64,000 nt of DNA from Brasenia schreberi (Eukaryota; Streptophyta; Magnoliopsida; Nymphaeales; Cabombaceae): positions 27,549,501 through 27,613,500 of the forward strand of contig JAYKKT010000090.1 in the NCBI GenBank assembly GCA_036023115.1. The letters run 5' to 3'. This document shows, piece by piece, positions 10,430 to 22,500 of the stretch. The notes under the pieces were generated by a model that saw nothing but the letters and a program-made list of their open reading frames with translations, had not been told where the DNA came from and searched no databases. Both the position numbers and the translations under genes were made by a program. Position 1 is the first letter of the stretch. Each line of letters begins with the position of its first letter.

Positions 10430-11860
10430 ATGTAGGATGACTAATACTGGACGAGAATTTGGATATACATCTAATGAAGAGATCGTTAATTGTCCAACAA
10501 ATGTATTGTATGAATGTGTGAGTGATGGATTGATTATTTGTGAAGTATTTTGTTGTCAGGATGATTTGATTCAATATAGAAGAAGGATTAAACATTAGGA
10601 TAAAGTTTGGCTTAGATGTGATAGGAATGGTGAATATAGAAGTATGAAAGTTGTTGATGTTGAAAATAGAGGTTTTACCGATACAAAGATATTAAGATGA
10701 TCATTTTTACTTTATGAAGCGGGTGAGGTAGATGATTTGTAGAAGTTGACTGTTATTAATGGGATGCATAATCATCTTCTTAGATTGTATTTAGAGAACA
10801 CCCATTTGTTGATAGATTGATTGTTGTTGAATTTAAATTAACAAAGGAGATAATAAAAAGTTATTGTAAGACAAAATAATTATTAATATAGTTGAAGATG
10901 AATGACAACTTAAATCTTAGCACAACGAAGTACATTTATATAGCGACAATGAAGACAAAATGATAAGAAATGGGATGGTCAAAGAGTTCTCCAAAGACTC
11001 TTATATGAAATAGTTTGTTATCATTATTACGCATGACATCGAAGCATGTCAAAAATAGAATATATGGGTAATATTACATTTGCAAATCCTACTTCAATTC
11101 AACTTTTATATGTATTTTTATAGGCAATAGAGATTGATTACACGTGAATAGTTATAACATGAATTTTGATGAGGTAATGAGATTTATATCTATTGATAAT
11201 TTTTTTTTTATGATGTTTGTTTTCTTAAGTTCGGAGATGAAAGAAAATTATATTCAGGTGTTAAGGTATTTAAGAGAGTATATAAATTAAGAATTTATGT
11301 CGACCGAAAGCAAAGTGGAACTTCTATGTCATAATATCCTATGTTAATCAATAGTTGTTGGTTTCTTGTAAGAAAAAGATCATGTCGGCATGGATTGATC
11401 GGATTTTAAATTATGATACTCATGCAACTCACAATTGTCGAACAATGTTTGTATGTATATAAATATGTATTTGTTATATGTATAAACGTGTTTAACATAT
11501 ATACCTATGTTCTAACAAGATTATTTACAGTTATGTATAAGATTGAGAGCCATACAAGATTGAAAGAATTTATTGATTGCTCAACTCGAAAGTTTAATAC
11601 GATATGAACCCAACTCAGTTTATTGATGGAGTTACAAATGATAGAAACCAATAAATCATTTAAGGAATCTCGAATCATTAACAAACACTATCTTATAGAT
11701 TTCTTTAAGCTTATTAAGAGGCTAGAAAATAAAGTTTTAACATGTACTTATTTAATCACGAAGAAAGTGAATCAAGGGACAGTTAATGGTTTGATCCAAG
11801 AATGTGGTTTCGGCCTATGACTCACATGGGTTACCATCTGATCATGAGATTTATTTTGTT
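10430..11860 (+). pseudogene. Degraded MULE (Mutator-like) transposase, FAR1-related type
   Basis: Several diagnostic stretches appear in order on the plus strand, in different frames and broken by stops. Near 10610-10660, WLRCDRNGEYRSMK matches the FAR1/MULE DNA-binding domain. It is followed near 10755-10770 by NGMHNH, the usual end of that domain. Near 11540-11600, KIESHTRLKEFIDCSTRKF corresponds to the late transposase phrase 'VESAHA-LKR---STGD-'. Near 11822-11850, SHGLPSDHEI corresponds to the SWIM zinc-finger phrase 'THGLPCAHEI', with both cysteine positions changed. The central catalytic region is too decayed to read. Order and spacing fit a MURA-type transposase pseudogene; terminal inverted repeats were not found. 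Confidence 0.65.
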
Positions 11861-12059
11861 AAAAGCATGTGCTATATAGTTGTTATCTATTAATCCATTC
11901 ATTTAGAAGCTCTATGGAGAGAGAATAGTCTGATATATGTGACAACGAAGACACACATAAGAGAACAAGTTCAAGAACCATCAGAGTTGAATACTCAATC
12001 CACATTTTTAGGAGCCACCTCCTCATGGTCCTAAATTTACTTCTACATGACAACAAAGA

Positions 12060-12425
12060 GTCAGCCAAGAATGGAAAAAGTGAAGGAACCAGCATGATGG
12101 GAGCCAGGCTCAGCTTGCACAAAGCAAAAACCAGAAAAACCCAAGAGACAAAACATCAAAGATCACAAATTGCAATCAACTTGGCAGTATGGTCTACAAG
12201 AAGAAAAACAAGATCAGCACACTCTGCCAATTTTGAAAAGTGGCTAGGAAAATCAAGCAATTGTAATATGAATATCACTGGAAACAACCTGCCCATGTAA
12301 TCCATAGATAAGTACGATACATGAGGTCAAAACGTCACTAGAAGTAGTGTATAACACACACTAAGAGTAACATCCCAACTAGGAGAAGATTAAGGTGAAT
12401 ATGAATATCAGCCGGCCCGGCAGAT
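12060..12425 (-). repeat. SDE2 3' flank, duplicated at 18.5 and 21.7 kb
   Basis: 12060-12290 is repeated at 18466-18700 (shared phrase AGTGAAGGAACCAGCATGAT) and 12298-12420 at 21720-21838 (shared phrase AGATTAAGGTGAATATGAA). The segment lies just downstream of the SDE2 stop codon and may include its 3' untranslated region. Confidence 0.75.
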
Positions 12426-12547
12426 GATCCAGGCGAACTTGATGCCACGCTTTCAAAAGGCAGTCATCCAAAGCACACGTAGCCGACACCTGAAAATTGA
12501 CCATCTCCGGTAACTATCCAAAATAACCTGAATGCTTTTAGAGATGA

Positions 12548-12697
12548 TCATTTCGTCTTGGCAAGATGCTTCTTAGGAATCATGTCTATAGGCATTGTTT
12601 TGAGCATGAACAACCTCTCAGCACGCTGCTCAAAAGTGCCTCCACATTTCAGTCCTCTTGCTTGCAACTCGATCTTTAGCCTCTCCATGCCAAGAAC
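12548..12697 (-). CDS. SDE2: SDE2 exon 3 (C-terminal SAP-like domain)
   Basis: The acceptor is ATAG, phase 0. It encodes 49 residues beginning [17 protein letters not shown] and ending KKHLAKTK, then TGA at 12548-12550. The sequence matches the conserved C-terminal SDE2/SAP module. It lacks an internal start codon and is recognisable only as a spliced exon. Confidence 0.85.
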   Translation of the reverse strand, partial: VLGMERLKIELQARGLKCGGTFEQRAERLFMLKTMPIDMIPKKHLAKTK

Positions 12698-15600
12698 CTA
12701 TGGGGGAAAATAGAAAGAGAGTTCAGAACAAAGTTGAATTTTACAATAGCAGAAGACTTGCTAGAAGTCTTGGATTCAATAGAAAGTGGATTCTTTCCCC
12801 AATATATTACTCTCCGTTATTGGGGAAAGAAAACCAAAGTTATCTAAAAAGACAATGAAGGTAAGTCACAAATTGCATAGTTGCCAATTGCAGGGGAAAC
12901 CTACCTCCATGTCTTTCGACGTCTGAAAATCATCAAAATTGAGCACACCATCGTCAGAGGAACTTGAACTCCCCCCAACAGCATCTTCCTTCAATGAACT
13001 GTCCATCTTCAGTGCCTCGGGTGTACGCTCGAGTTCAACCTTGTCATGATTTAGGGTACATGATGCCGGTGCAGCAATGACAGATTTTTCCTCCTTGGAA
13101 GTGTCAATAATTTCACTGCTTCCTTGTTCGCTTGTCACCACCATCACAGAATCATGCTCAATATAATCAACAGAGGCAATGGACCTATTTGCTATAGCAT
13201 CATCGAGTCCAGACCAGTCTCTACCATTTTGCAGTGAATCACATTCAGAAGAAGTGCCATTGGTTTGTGGACTACTGGAACCACTTGCACCATCCGTTCC
13301 TAATCCAGAAGCTGCTGACACAGAACGGGGCCTTCCATGAACATCTTGCTCACAAGATTCAGATTGATCAGAGTTCCCTTCGTCAAGAACAATGGACTTT
13401 TCATCATCATCACTGTCGTCACTATCATCATCCTCTTCTTCTAGGACCCTGCGGATTCCAAACACCCGCATGAATGCAAAGGACCAAGATTGTATCTAAA
13501 AAGACTCGCCGCCACCACAACCAACGTACTCTAGAATATATCAAGAAATCTTTGGCATCATAAGAATTATTGACTTAGGCTAAATTCAACTGCTACTAAT
13601 GGTTAACTATGGAAGTTTGAAATCTAAATATTTCAAAACCCAAAAAGCTGGACTGGATTGTGATCTTGTGCCAAAGAAGACCAACTGCTGTAACAACAAT
13701 ACGAACTCCAAACGAATAAAAGCTTCAGATACAAATAATACAGGAAAGCATAGAGAGAGAGGTTTCAGAAGCTCTTGTTTAAAGTTTAACATGACATTCA
13801 GTTCGAGTGCATTTTTCTTAACAAAGCTTCCTGCAACAGTAAATATCAGATGGAACCCGCTTTGATCTCCAGCATTGACAAGAAAAAACGAATTTCAAAA
13901 GACGGAGAATGAAAAATTAGCAGCCACTCCTTCTAGCAATTTGAACTACAAGCTGTCTGGTAAAGCATTGTACACCAGAAACAGAGTACCCAGAACTTGA
14001 AGAACAAATCCAACATGCTTGATGACTTGAAGTATGAAAGAGAATCAAATATAACCCAGTGACCCAGAAGTAGATCTCCAAGTGAAAATTTCAGTCACAT
14101 GATGCACATTATATGTCCTTTACCCTAAATGCAAATAAATGCATCTGTAATCTGTATTTTCTTGTTGCTAAGCGGCGGTGATACTAAGTACTGCAGAAAC
14201 AATATAGATTCAAAATCTGTAACTTTTGAATCAAACTCATTCTTGCGTTTTTGCGGCTCATACAAGCATCGTATTCAGCAGTCTGATACAAAAGAGTGCT
14301 CAGAATTGTGGCACCGCATGCTTCCCGTCAACTAGTCCCATAAAACAGATAAAACAGATGGCATCAGTGTTATCCGTATCGTACGATACGGGTGATAAGC
14401 CAAAAAAAAAATTCATTTTTTTTTCCAATTTTTTTTGCGGGTTTATGGCATCTCTTCACTTCTCTCCAAGGCATCCTCCAATATGCTTGTTTGCGATTGC
14501 AAGCTGTGTATGTAACATGTAAATTCGGGTTTATAATTTAATTTATTGAATAAGAATAATTTATGAACAAATAAAAAATTGTTACAAAATTATTTTCCTT
14601 TCTATTGCCAACTTTTAGGTATATTTCTGCAACCAGTTTCTAATTTCATGAAATCGCAAACAATGAAGAACAATTTGGTTGTCTCGGTTCATTGAGTGGG
14701 CATTTCACAACTTCACTATTTTAGGGTTCACCTTACATGACTTCCATTGAGTTGAACATGATGAACGTGTGTGAGGCTTAACTTAGTTGGTGAAGTGAGA
14801 AATAAAGCTAAAGCCTTAGTTAAAAAGCTAGTCTCCAGTAAGAGAAAAAGGAGATATCATCAAGTAACAATATCACATCACTGAGGTATCATAGACTCAA
14901 TAATCAAAGAAATGGAGCTCATCATTTTGCTCACATATGAAAATTAGCAAATATGACAACTACATGTACAAAGATAATAGTTTGTTAATTTTGATATATT
15001 AGATGAGTGAATTATGAAAGATAACGAAGAAAATGCACTCCTAACCAAAGAAGACATTGCATGGATTAATTTGAAAGGAGTGCAACAACATCATCAAGGA
15101 GATGAAGATTTCGATTTTGAAGCAGAAAGTGATAAGAAACTTTGAATCTTCATCAAGGAGAAGATAAGATTACTTAGTTAATTATCCTGATACAAATTTA
15201 CAATATGTAAAATGTAAATGTATTTCATTTTTTGCTTCAAAATATGTAAATTTGGATGCAATTGTTCAATGTTGAATGCTCAATATGTACTAAACTTTGC
15301 ATTATATGAATTCAAAGCAATTACCAGATTTTTCCTAATTTTTCCAGATTTTTTACATATTTTTATATATTTTTATATTTTTTTAATATTAAAGTACGAT
15401 ACGATACGCTACGATACAATACGCCCGTATCGTGGATCGTGATACGATATGCGTCAAACAACACTGGATGGCATTAGCGTCTGGTCAGGGGCTTTATTTA
15501 GTGAAGATTGGTACTCAGATGATTCATGAGATACAAACATTGGAAAATATATTAAGTAGTAGTCAACCTAAAGGATAATATGGCCCAATAAACCATAGCT

Positions 15601-17216
15601 AATCATACTATATCTTAAATAGAATAGGTCTCTATATATCTCCCACTAATTACTTCCATGTATAATAAATAAGTACAAAAACTATTAGAAAGAACCACAA
15701 CGACACAAAAATAATATATGTAATATATTGAAAACCAAAATGCCACACAATCTGAAAATTGGAAATCGAATAACCAATTATCCAGCCTATCAAGTGAATC
15801 ATTCAACAACGAAATTAGCAACTTCTGGTAGGTGTTCCCCCGTATAATTTATGGCAAATAGTGAAAATCTACAGACATGATACTATCATTTTTCATATAT
15901 TCAGACTGGAAATTGGAAATCGAATAACCAATTATCCAGCCTATCAAGTGAATCATTCAACAGAGAAATTAGCAACTTCTGGTAGGTGTTCCACCTTATA
16001 ATTTATGGCAAATAGTGAAAATCTACAGACATGATACTATCATTTTTCATATATTCAGTGTTCACGTCAATTGTTACTGTATTTTATTATACAATTTCAC
16101 CAATCATGTCACACGTATGAGGAACATGTACCACCCTCTTGTCCATAGTGACAGCCTTTAGACAGCTGCTGGAACAAGTGACAGACAACTCTCCCAAAAC
16201 TTACTAGTTAACTCATGAAGCACATACGCTTACCTAAGCATTAGCCTCTGAAACACCTATCTCGCACACGTATAGGATCAAATAACAAGAACGAATTTCA
16301 ATCCCCCAAGAAGCACAACAAGGAGAACATAAACATAAATCACAAATAATAAAAGTTCCAAACATTAATCTGAAACTGACAATAAAAATCACATACCAGA
16401 AATCAAATCCATGAAGCAACAAAAATTAAAAGTACTTAATCGTTCAACATAATTTGATAAGGTCTTCTGGACTCTAAACAGTGACCATGGGACGATTACA
16501 GAAGTGTGAATAGGAAACAACAACAAGAAATGGAGAAGGGATCAAAGATCACAGGAAAAAAATCAATAAGAAAACGTTCCTTACCAAATCTTCAAACGTT
16601 TTGATGGCTGAGCTTCCTCTTCCACAACCTTTCCTTTCCCTTTCGCACTTAGGCTGCCAAATGATTCGTGTACGGCAGCGCGCACTTCATCAATAGACCT
16701 GGATGATTCCTCCCTGTACTTCTCCAGATAGTTCTCAGAACGATCTCCGCTAGGTCTCTTCTTATCCTTCTTCATCTGTTTCTTCAAGAACTCCTCTGCA
16801 ACCTTCTCGAGCTTCCGCTCCTCGGCTTCGGCCTTCCACTCCTCCAACTTCCGCTCGGCGTTCACGTGGCGGAGCCTCTGCCCGCTCATATCTCTGCACG
16901 CATCGAAATTATTGGTTTTCTTCTGCCCCGCCTTCGTCGCCGCGCCTCGCAGCAGCGATCCAAACCCTCCCTTGCCCCCGCGGAGACGCAGAAGGAGGTT
17001 GATCGAGGGAAACAACCCGGAAACATCTGGCTTTAGCACGCAATCGTCCGTGATCACCCGGGTTCCGGAGACGAGGCGTTGTACCGATGGAGGAATCAGG
17101 GTTTCCGCGTAGACCCGTTGCTTCAAGGAGAGGCCTGTGAGATTGGAGCCGACGATCTGGAGGCACATAGAACGGCCGTCGAAATCGCGCACGAATATCT
17201 GAGTGGGAACCGCCAT
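12548..17216 (-). CDS. SDE2: SDE2-like splicing/genome-maintenance protein, complete three-exon gene
   Basis: The gene is read on the minus strand and encodes about 441 residues. Exons: 17216-16585, 13448-12905 and 12697-12548. Splice sites are GT-AG and phases agree. Domains: a ubiquitin-like fold at residues 1-81 ending RLRGG; the invariant processing junction GG/KGGFGS at 81/82; a basic helical region (about 100-190); an acidic serine-rich linker with a [11 protein letters not shown] run from exon 2; and a C-terminal SAP-type module in exon 3 ([19 protein letters not shown]...RAERL). In fission yeast and humans, SDE2 is cleaved after GG, and the lysine-starting C-terminal part joins the spliceosome (selected introns) and acts at replication forks; this is family knowledge. 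I chose ATG 17216 because the duplicate at 8791 starts there and the fold begins immediately; the frame upstream to 17483 is 24-bp repeats. A hAT transposon sits in intron 1. Confidence 0.88.
12905..13448 (-). CDS. SDE2: SDE2 exon 2 (acidic, serine-rich linker)
   Basis: The acceptor CAG is at 13449-13451 and the first base completes TGG (tryptophan). The exon opens [16 protein letters not shown] and ends SKDME before the donor GTAGGT at 12904. It is low complexity, rich in Ser, Asp and Glu, and predicted to be disordered. Confidence 0.8.
14365..15466. mobile_element. hAT-superfamily transposon in SDE2 intron 1
   Basis: The element is 1,102 bp, begins CAGTGTT and ends AACACTG, and is flanked on both sides by GATGGCAT (14357-14364 and 15467-15474), a perfect 8-bp target-site duplication. 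Subterminal regions carry clustered CGTATCG/CGATACG repeats on both ends (14375-14393; 15394-15450). The short terminal repeats and 8-bp duplication are diagnostic of hAT elements. Near 15015-15145 a short plus-strand frame, [12 protein letters not shown]..., rich in acidic residues resembles the C-terminal tail of plant hAT transposases, so this is probably a non-autonomous deletion derivative. Confidence 0.9.
15722..16584 (-). repeat. Duplicated SDE2 intron-1 segment (copy B) with internal 154-bp tandem repeat
   Basis: This matches 7374-8155. It also contains a private tandem duplication: AAATTGGAAATCGAATAACC starts at 15756 and again at 15910, and about 150 bases are repeated nearly exactly (ending near 16063). 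Copy A has a single unit, so the tandem arose after the larger duplication or was lost in copy A. Confidence 0.85.
16585..17216 (-). CDS. SDE2: SDE2 exon 1 (ubiquitin-like domain and basic region)
   Basis: It encodes residues 1-210 plus two bases of a tryptophan codon. The donor is ATTTG followed by GTAAGG. Without splicing the frame would end at the intron TAA at 16581-16583. Confidence 0.88.
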
Positions 17217-17928
17217 GGCCAGGATGATCGGAGATTGGTAAATCGGAAAACCCTTGGGAAAGAATCGACGAGAGAGGGAGGAAGATTTCACTCGTCTCAC
17301 CGGATTCACAATCTCAAAGATTGTCACCGAACGCTCAAAAAGAGGAGGAAGACGCTCGCTCAATAGAGGAGGAAGACGCTCGCTCAATAGAGGAGGAAGA
17401 CGACGGCAGATCAAAACAAGGGAGGGAGACTGCCTCACGATACGGCATACTCGCCGTTTTATAAGCGACGCCTGAGTCTGCACGGACCCGACTAGGCAGC
17501 ATACAAGATATTTCCTACACGATGACCTGCTGACCTGCTTAGCTGGACCATATTTCAGTTGAATGGGCCAATGAAACTAACGGGTCATATTTCACTTAAA
17601 AAAATCGGTTCATGTAACGGGATGGGATGGGATGGACATGTATGTCTCTCGATGCTCTAACCCTCTCTTCTCCAGTCGTACTGCTCCATTCTGCTGTTTC
17701 ATCTATCATCCGTGCGTGGTACAGGTTTCTCTTCTTCTTCCTCGTCTCTCACATGGGATGCCGAATTCATGCTTGGTTTATCGAGAATTATGTGATGGGG
17801 AGTCTAGGATTTTTGTGGGCTCAAAGAATTCGAGGTTTAAAAAAATGGGTTGCACGAAATTTGGGAATTTAAGGTTGGTTTTGTAGGTTTTGGATGTGAA
17901 GGAGGGGGGTTTTGGGGAACGAGAGCAA
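17217..17928. promoter_or_regulatory. Upstream region of SDE2, possibly a shared divergent promoter
   Basis: About 700 bases separate the SDE2 start codon from a possible plus-strand first exon at 17929. The region includes the 24-bp repeat. I found no clear TATA box in either direction; a TATA-less divergent promoter is an inference only. Confidence 0.3.
17332..17405. repeat. 24-bp tandem repeat in the SDE2 5' leader
   Basis: AGAGGAGGAAGACGCTCGCT starts at 17341, 17365 and (partly) 17389. Read on the minus strand it is a pyrimidine-rich leader and gives the artificial peptide repeat SERLPPL in the open frame upstream of the true ATG. Confidence 0.9.
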
Positions 17929-18005
17929 TGGCTGGTTGTGTTAGCGATGACAGCGGGGCCGGTGGATCTTCTCCGCATTGGGATACCGACGACGATGATT
18001 ATTTT
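17929..18005 (+). CDS. Possible first exon of an unidentified gene
   Basis: An ATG at 17929 opens MAGCVSDDSGAGGSSPHWDT followed by an acidic DDDDYF run, after which TTTTG meets GTACGC, a possible splice donor near 18006. The local sequence is more GC-rich than its surroundings and the acidic peptide looks protein-like. I cannot find convincing later exons downstream, nor do I recognise the protein. It may be a truncated gene or chance. Confidence 0.25.
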
Positions 18006-18465
18006 GGTACGCTTAGTTTTGTGTCGATATATACCTTCTTGCTATACATACACATGCATGCATATGTGTTTGTGTTTCACCGCATCAAACTAAAGGTAAT
18101 GCTTCGTATTGGAGTTCGTCTAATTAAGAAGAGCATTTACAATTCTGCTAGTTGTCTGGATGCTGCATGGAAAGTGTTGCTGCAGACGCCGATTGCCATA
18201 TGAAATGCCATGATAATCGGCTATTTGAGAAATGGCTATTCCATAATTGCGCATGGAGACTCTTAAACTCGGTTTTTTTGTTCATGGTAAGCAAAAGATG
18301 CCCCTTTCAAAGTAGGTCGCTTATTACAATGATGCATAAGGCAACAAAGAGGATAAAATACATATTACAACCATAGAAAGTTGAAAAGAGTACATGAGAG
18401 AGAATCCATGTGGGAGACACCCAATACAGGAATTATAGGAGACAACAAAGAGATACAAGAGTCGG

Positions 18466-18700
18466 CCATGGCAAAAGTGAAGGAACCAGCATGATGGGAG
18501 CCAGGTTCAGCCTGCACAAAGCAAAAACCAGAAAAACTCTAGGGACAAAATATCAGAGATCACATGCTGCAATCACCCTGGCAGAATGTCCTGCAAGAAG
18601 AAAAGCAAGATCGACACACTATGCCAAATCAGACTAAGGAAGGATTTACTGCATAAAAAATGGTTGAAAAGTGACTGGGAAAGTCAAGCAGTAGCAATCA
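18466..18700 (-). repeat. Duplicated piece of the SDE2 3' flank
   Basis: This matches 12055-12290 with many substitutions. It sits upstream of the complete gene, where a second SDE2 copy would be expected to end, and no exon 2 or 3 sequence follows it. Confidence 0.75.
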
Positions 18701-21700
18701 TTCACTATACAGTTTTATAGAGAATGGAAAAGGATCTACATGAATTATAACATAAGCAAGATACGATCAAGATGGGTGTTGTCATCTTATAAAGAGGTGG
18801 AAGGAAGAGAAAAAGATTAAGAGGCGAAAGTTTTCCGACTACAAAATTCATGATTTACACGGAATGTTGCGAACCACAGGTAGATCCATCATTATAAGAA
18901 ATGAGAGAACAAAAGAGACCTTCGAAGAACCACAATCTGGGCATTACATCTAAGAGGACAAAACAAACATAAATACTCAGGGGAACAACTCTAAAAAAGG
19001 CAGCAAGGAGGCCCTTCATGGGGCATCGGTAATTCGTTGAGCATCCTACGTAAAGGAGAAGAGTGAAAAGCCATAAAAGAAAGAGAGATTGCGGAAAGAA
19101 AAATCATGTGTTGATCAACTCATGGTCCCTGCAAATGAGAGAAAAATCCAGTTCCTTCTTCTCATCATCTCCTATTTCCTCTTCTGTGATCCTTTGTAAC
19201 CTACAAATCAACACAAAAGGAAAAGAAGCACTCTCTTTCTCTCTCTCTCTCTCTCTCTGAATGTCACTCACTACAGCCACAATAGCCACCATCAACCATT
19301 GCCATATCGACCCTTCACCGCCCATTGCCACCTAAAGGTTGCTGCCATCAACACTCCCGTCACCATCTGCATACCTCAAACTGAAAACCCCTCTACCTCC
19401 CATTGATTCAATCAACTACGTACCATCCACCACTCAGACCACCAACTGGTCATCTGCTTGCCCTCTCTATACCTCATTTCCCAGCAAACCACCCATGCCA
19501 CCTTCACCACTTCAAAAACCCAACATTGCCATCCTTCACCATGAATCACCTTGCCGCTATCCTCAAATGAAACAACCACCGAATATGCTGAAAACTTTGT
19601 TTTCATGGTGATCAACAATCCACCGATATCCCTTCTCTTCAAACTTGACAAGCACAACACAACCTCCCCTCTTACTCATTTTCTTTTTAGGAGGATCCTA
19701 TCACGGGTCGAGGTTCTATGAGACCAAAAATCTGAGGACAAAACATTGTAAATCAAAAGATACCTTGGTTTATAATATCATAAGTTGCCAAATATGTTGG
19801 TGTTATTGGAGATAACTTTTAGATATTGGGATGTTGGGAAGCTTTCAAGAAAAGGTGAGGTATATTGGGTTGAATTTTGGAGGGAATATTTTATATGAGT
19901 ACATACATGTTGTGACATATATTTCTCAATTTTCATGAAAGAGGGTAGTGTTGAGGTTATTCGGCATTATATTGCTTACAACTATTTTACATGACTAACT
20001 TAGTGTATGTCGATGCCTACCTTGACTTGGGTAATTATTACATGATCGAACGTTGCATTGGTGTTGCTTTTAAAGAGGGGGTCAACAACATTCCTTCCAT
20101 TATTTTCAAATGGCAATATCCACCACTGTGTAACACATGGTATATATATATAATGAATAAGGATGACACTTCTTAGCGGTATGGAGTGCTCCAACTTTTA
20201 GTTTCTATTGTAATTCTCTAGCAAATATAGATGCTAAACCTTTGGTGTATATTAGTGAAGTTATATATATGATTGATGGAGCCCTATGCAACCTATTTGT
20301 TAGATATAGAAACTAAATACTTGCCCACTTTATAACATTGTGAGCTAATAATTATATAATAGAAGCTACACCCTATCCCTAGACTTGTATTGGTAGAATG
20401 TACATCCAATAACGTACAGAAGATATAATATTGCTTGTGCCTCTCGTATATAAGGAAATGTTTGAGATCTTTCATGAAGTAAATCCATCTTAACAACTCT
20501 AAACTTTATTTTTGCCTTCACATCCTCGACACTCATATTCAGAAGCACAACTTGGTATTCGTCCATCTCACGTATGAGTACAACTTGGTATTTGTCCATC
20601 TAAAGCCCAAGTATTTCTTACACATCATTAAGGGACTTATTTTTTTTAAAAAAATCTTCCCATCTTCCTTTTCCTTTGATTAATCTCATTGTCACTTTTC
20701 TTTCACTAGATGAGCTCCATTTTAATAACCACTTGAGAAAACTGATGGAACTACAACTTAACTTTATAGGCTAAGCTATATCATAGTTACTATATAATTC
20801 TAACATATATATAGGGAGAGAGAGAGTAGGGTTTATTCTGCATATCTCTAACATATGCATACTTGCACATCCTCTTGGGTTTTTAGGACATGAGTGTCAC
20901 TTAGAAAATTATAAGTGTATTTGCGAAAATATAAAAGACTATCTTGTTACATTCTTGCTCTCCAAATATATATATATTTGGTAAGCATTCTACCACATAG
21001 TTCACATACTTAAAGCTTTTCTTGATTTGTTGAAGCAGAAATTGGCCTTTGATTCTAATTGAGGGAGAAGGTGCAGATTTTGTTCGGATGTGTATAATAT
21101 ACAGTGTAGCAAGCACCACCCTCCCAAAGTAGTTGGTACCTTGTGCGTATGTGGGTACATACACACACTCACACAAGCACATGCACACACAATGACGTAC
21201 CCATACCCATGCTATCCGATGCAAAGCTCAAATCAGATGACATGTCTAAAGGTTTCAAATATTCAATGCTTCATGTTGCAACCTGAAACAATGTTGGAGT
21301 TTCATATGAGATAAAATTCTCATAGGGATATCTCGTTGGTTCAATCTATATCAATAACGTACATGATTGGCTTGAAGACAGTCATGAGATTAGGTTTTAA
21401 CCTTAATGAACACCAGTTCTCATTTCACTTTAAGCTAGTAAAAGGTTCATGTGGAGATCATCTACCTAGCAGCTCAACTCGGTTCAACAAGAATTCAATC
21501 TACGGATGGACAGTGTCTCATGTGAAGAAGATGAGACAGAATAAGGTCTCTTCAATTCGTGCAGCTACATCCTCATGCTTTATGCATGGACACATTTGAT
21601 TACAAGAACATGTTGTGACATTAGGAGGCTCCCCTTGGTATAAGCTTGAGAAATGGCCCGGCCCATTGTGAGGGAGGGTTTGATTATAAGAACAAGACTT

Positions 21701-21719
21701 TAGAATGGAAACATCTGCC
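18701..21719. other. Gene-poor stretch
   Basis: No gene is recognised. Open frames at 19339-19611 (proline/serine-rich) and 19991-20176 show no known domain. A (TC)n microsatellite lies at 19237-19258, and a short (CA)n-like tract at 21160-21192. Confidence 0.4.
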
Positions 21720-21838
21720 ATTGTGATCTATAGAGAAGTGCGATATACATCAGGTCAGAACGTCTCTGGAAGTAGTATGTAATTACACCATATGTAATTA
21801 GGACAAGATTAAGGTGAATATGAAAATCAACCGGCATA
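21720..21838 (-). repeat. Second duplicated piece of the SDE2 3' flank
   Basis: This matches 12298-12420, the segment that directly continues the 18466-18700 match in the intact locus. About 3 kb of unrelated sequence now separates the two pieces here. Confidence 0.7.
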
Positions 21839-22199
21839 TTCGTAAAAGTGTATTTGTGTATTTTTTATCCTTCTTTTTCTTTTCTTTTTCTTGATTATTC
21901 TTCTTGTTATTTTTTTTCTTTTCTTTATTCTTTTTTTCTCCGATGAGGTTCACAAGAGTATGTGTTATTGAGTTAAGAAGAAGAGAACAATGGTAAAAAT
22001 GAATGAAATGCAGATCGTCGGAGTACAGAGAAGAGAATGCCGAAATTGGGTGTTGAGAGGAGAGAGAAAATGCTAATGAATAATTTCAGTATTTAAAAAA
22101 AAAAGAATATGTAAAAGTAAAAAGGTATACAAATAGTAATCCCGATCTAAAAATAGAAAGAGCCTCATCCACAGTCCAGAAGCAGTTGATGTAAAGGCC

Positions 22200-22500
22200 G
22201 ACAATTGGCAATACTACACGAATGAGATTCCAAAATTGCTATCCAGAATATGAAATTGATAACTTGATTCAGGAATACACAATGAATATCCTTATGTTTA
22301 GAACTGATATGAATGGATAAGATCTATATCATTATGGGTGATCTTTCTATCATTATAAATCCGATCTTATCTGTTGCCACATTTCCACCTTATCATATTC
22401 ATATTTTATCATGCAAATCTTATAATATTTACATTTTATATATTAAATCTTTTAAACCTTTGCTTATGGCTTAATCTTGGTTAGATGCAAAGTTCAAATT
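22200..22500. repeat. Copy of the 9.2-9.6 kb intergenic segment
   Basis: It shares several phrases with 9230-9630, including TTTATCATGCAAATCTTATA and AATCTTGGTTAGATGCAAA. It lies beside the eroded SDE2 exon at 22795. Confidence 0.65.

Noticed and set aside
17217..17483. N-terminal extension of SDE2 to an ATG at 17483
   Set aside because: The extra residues come from a 24-bp tandem repeat, and neither the family nor the duplicate copy has them. The ubiquitin-like fold starts at 17216.
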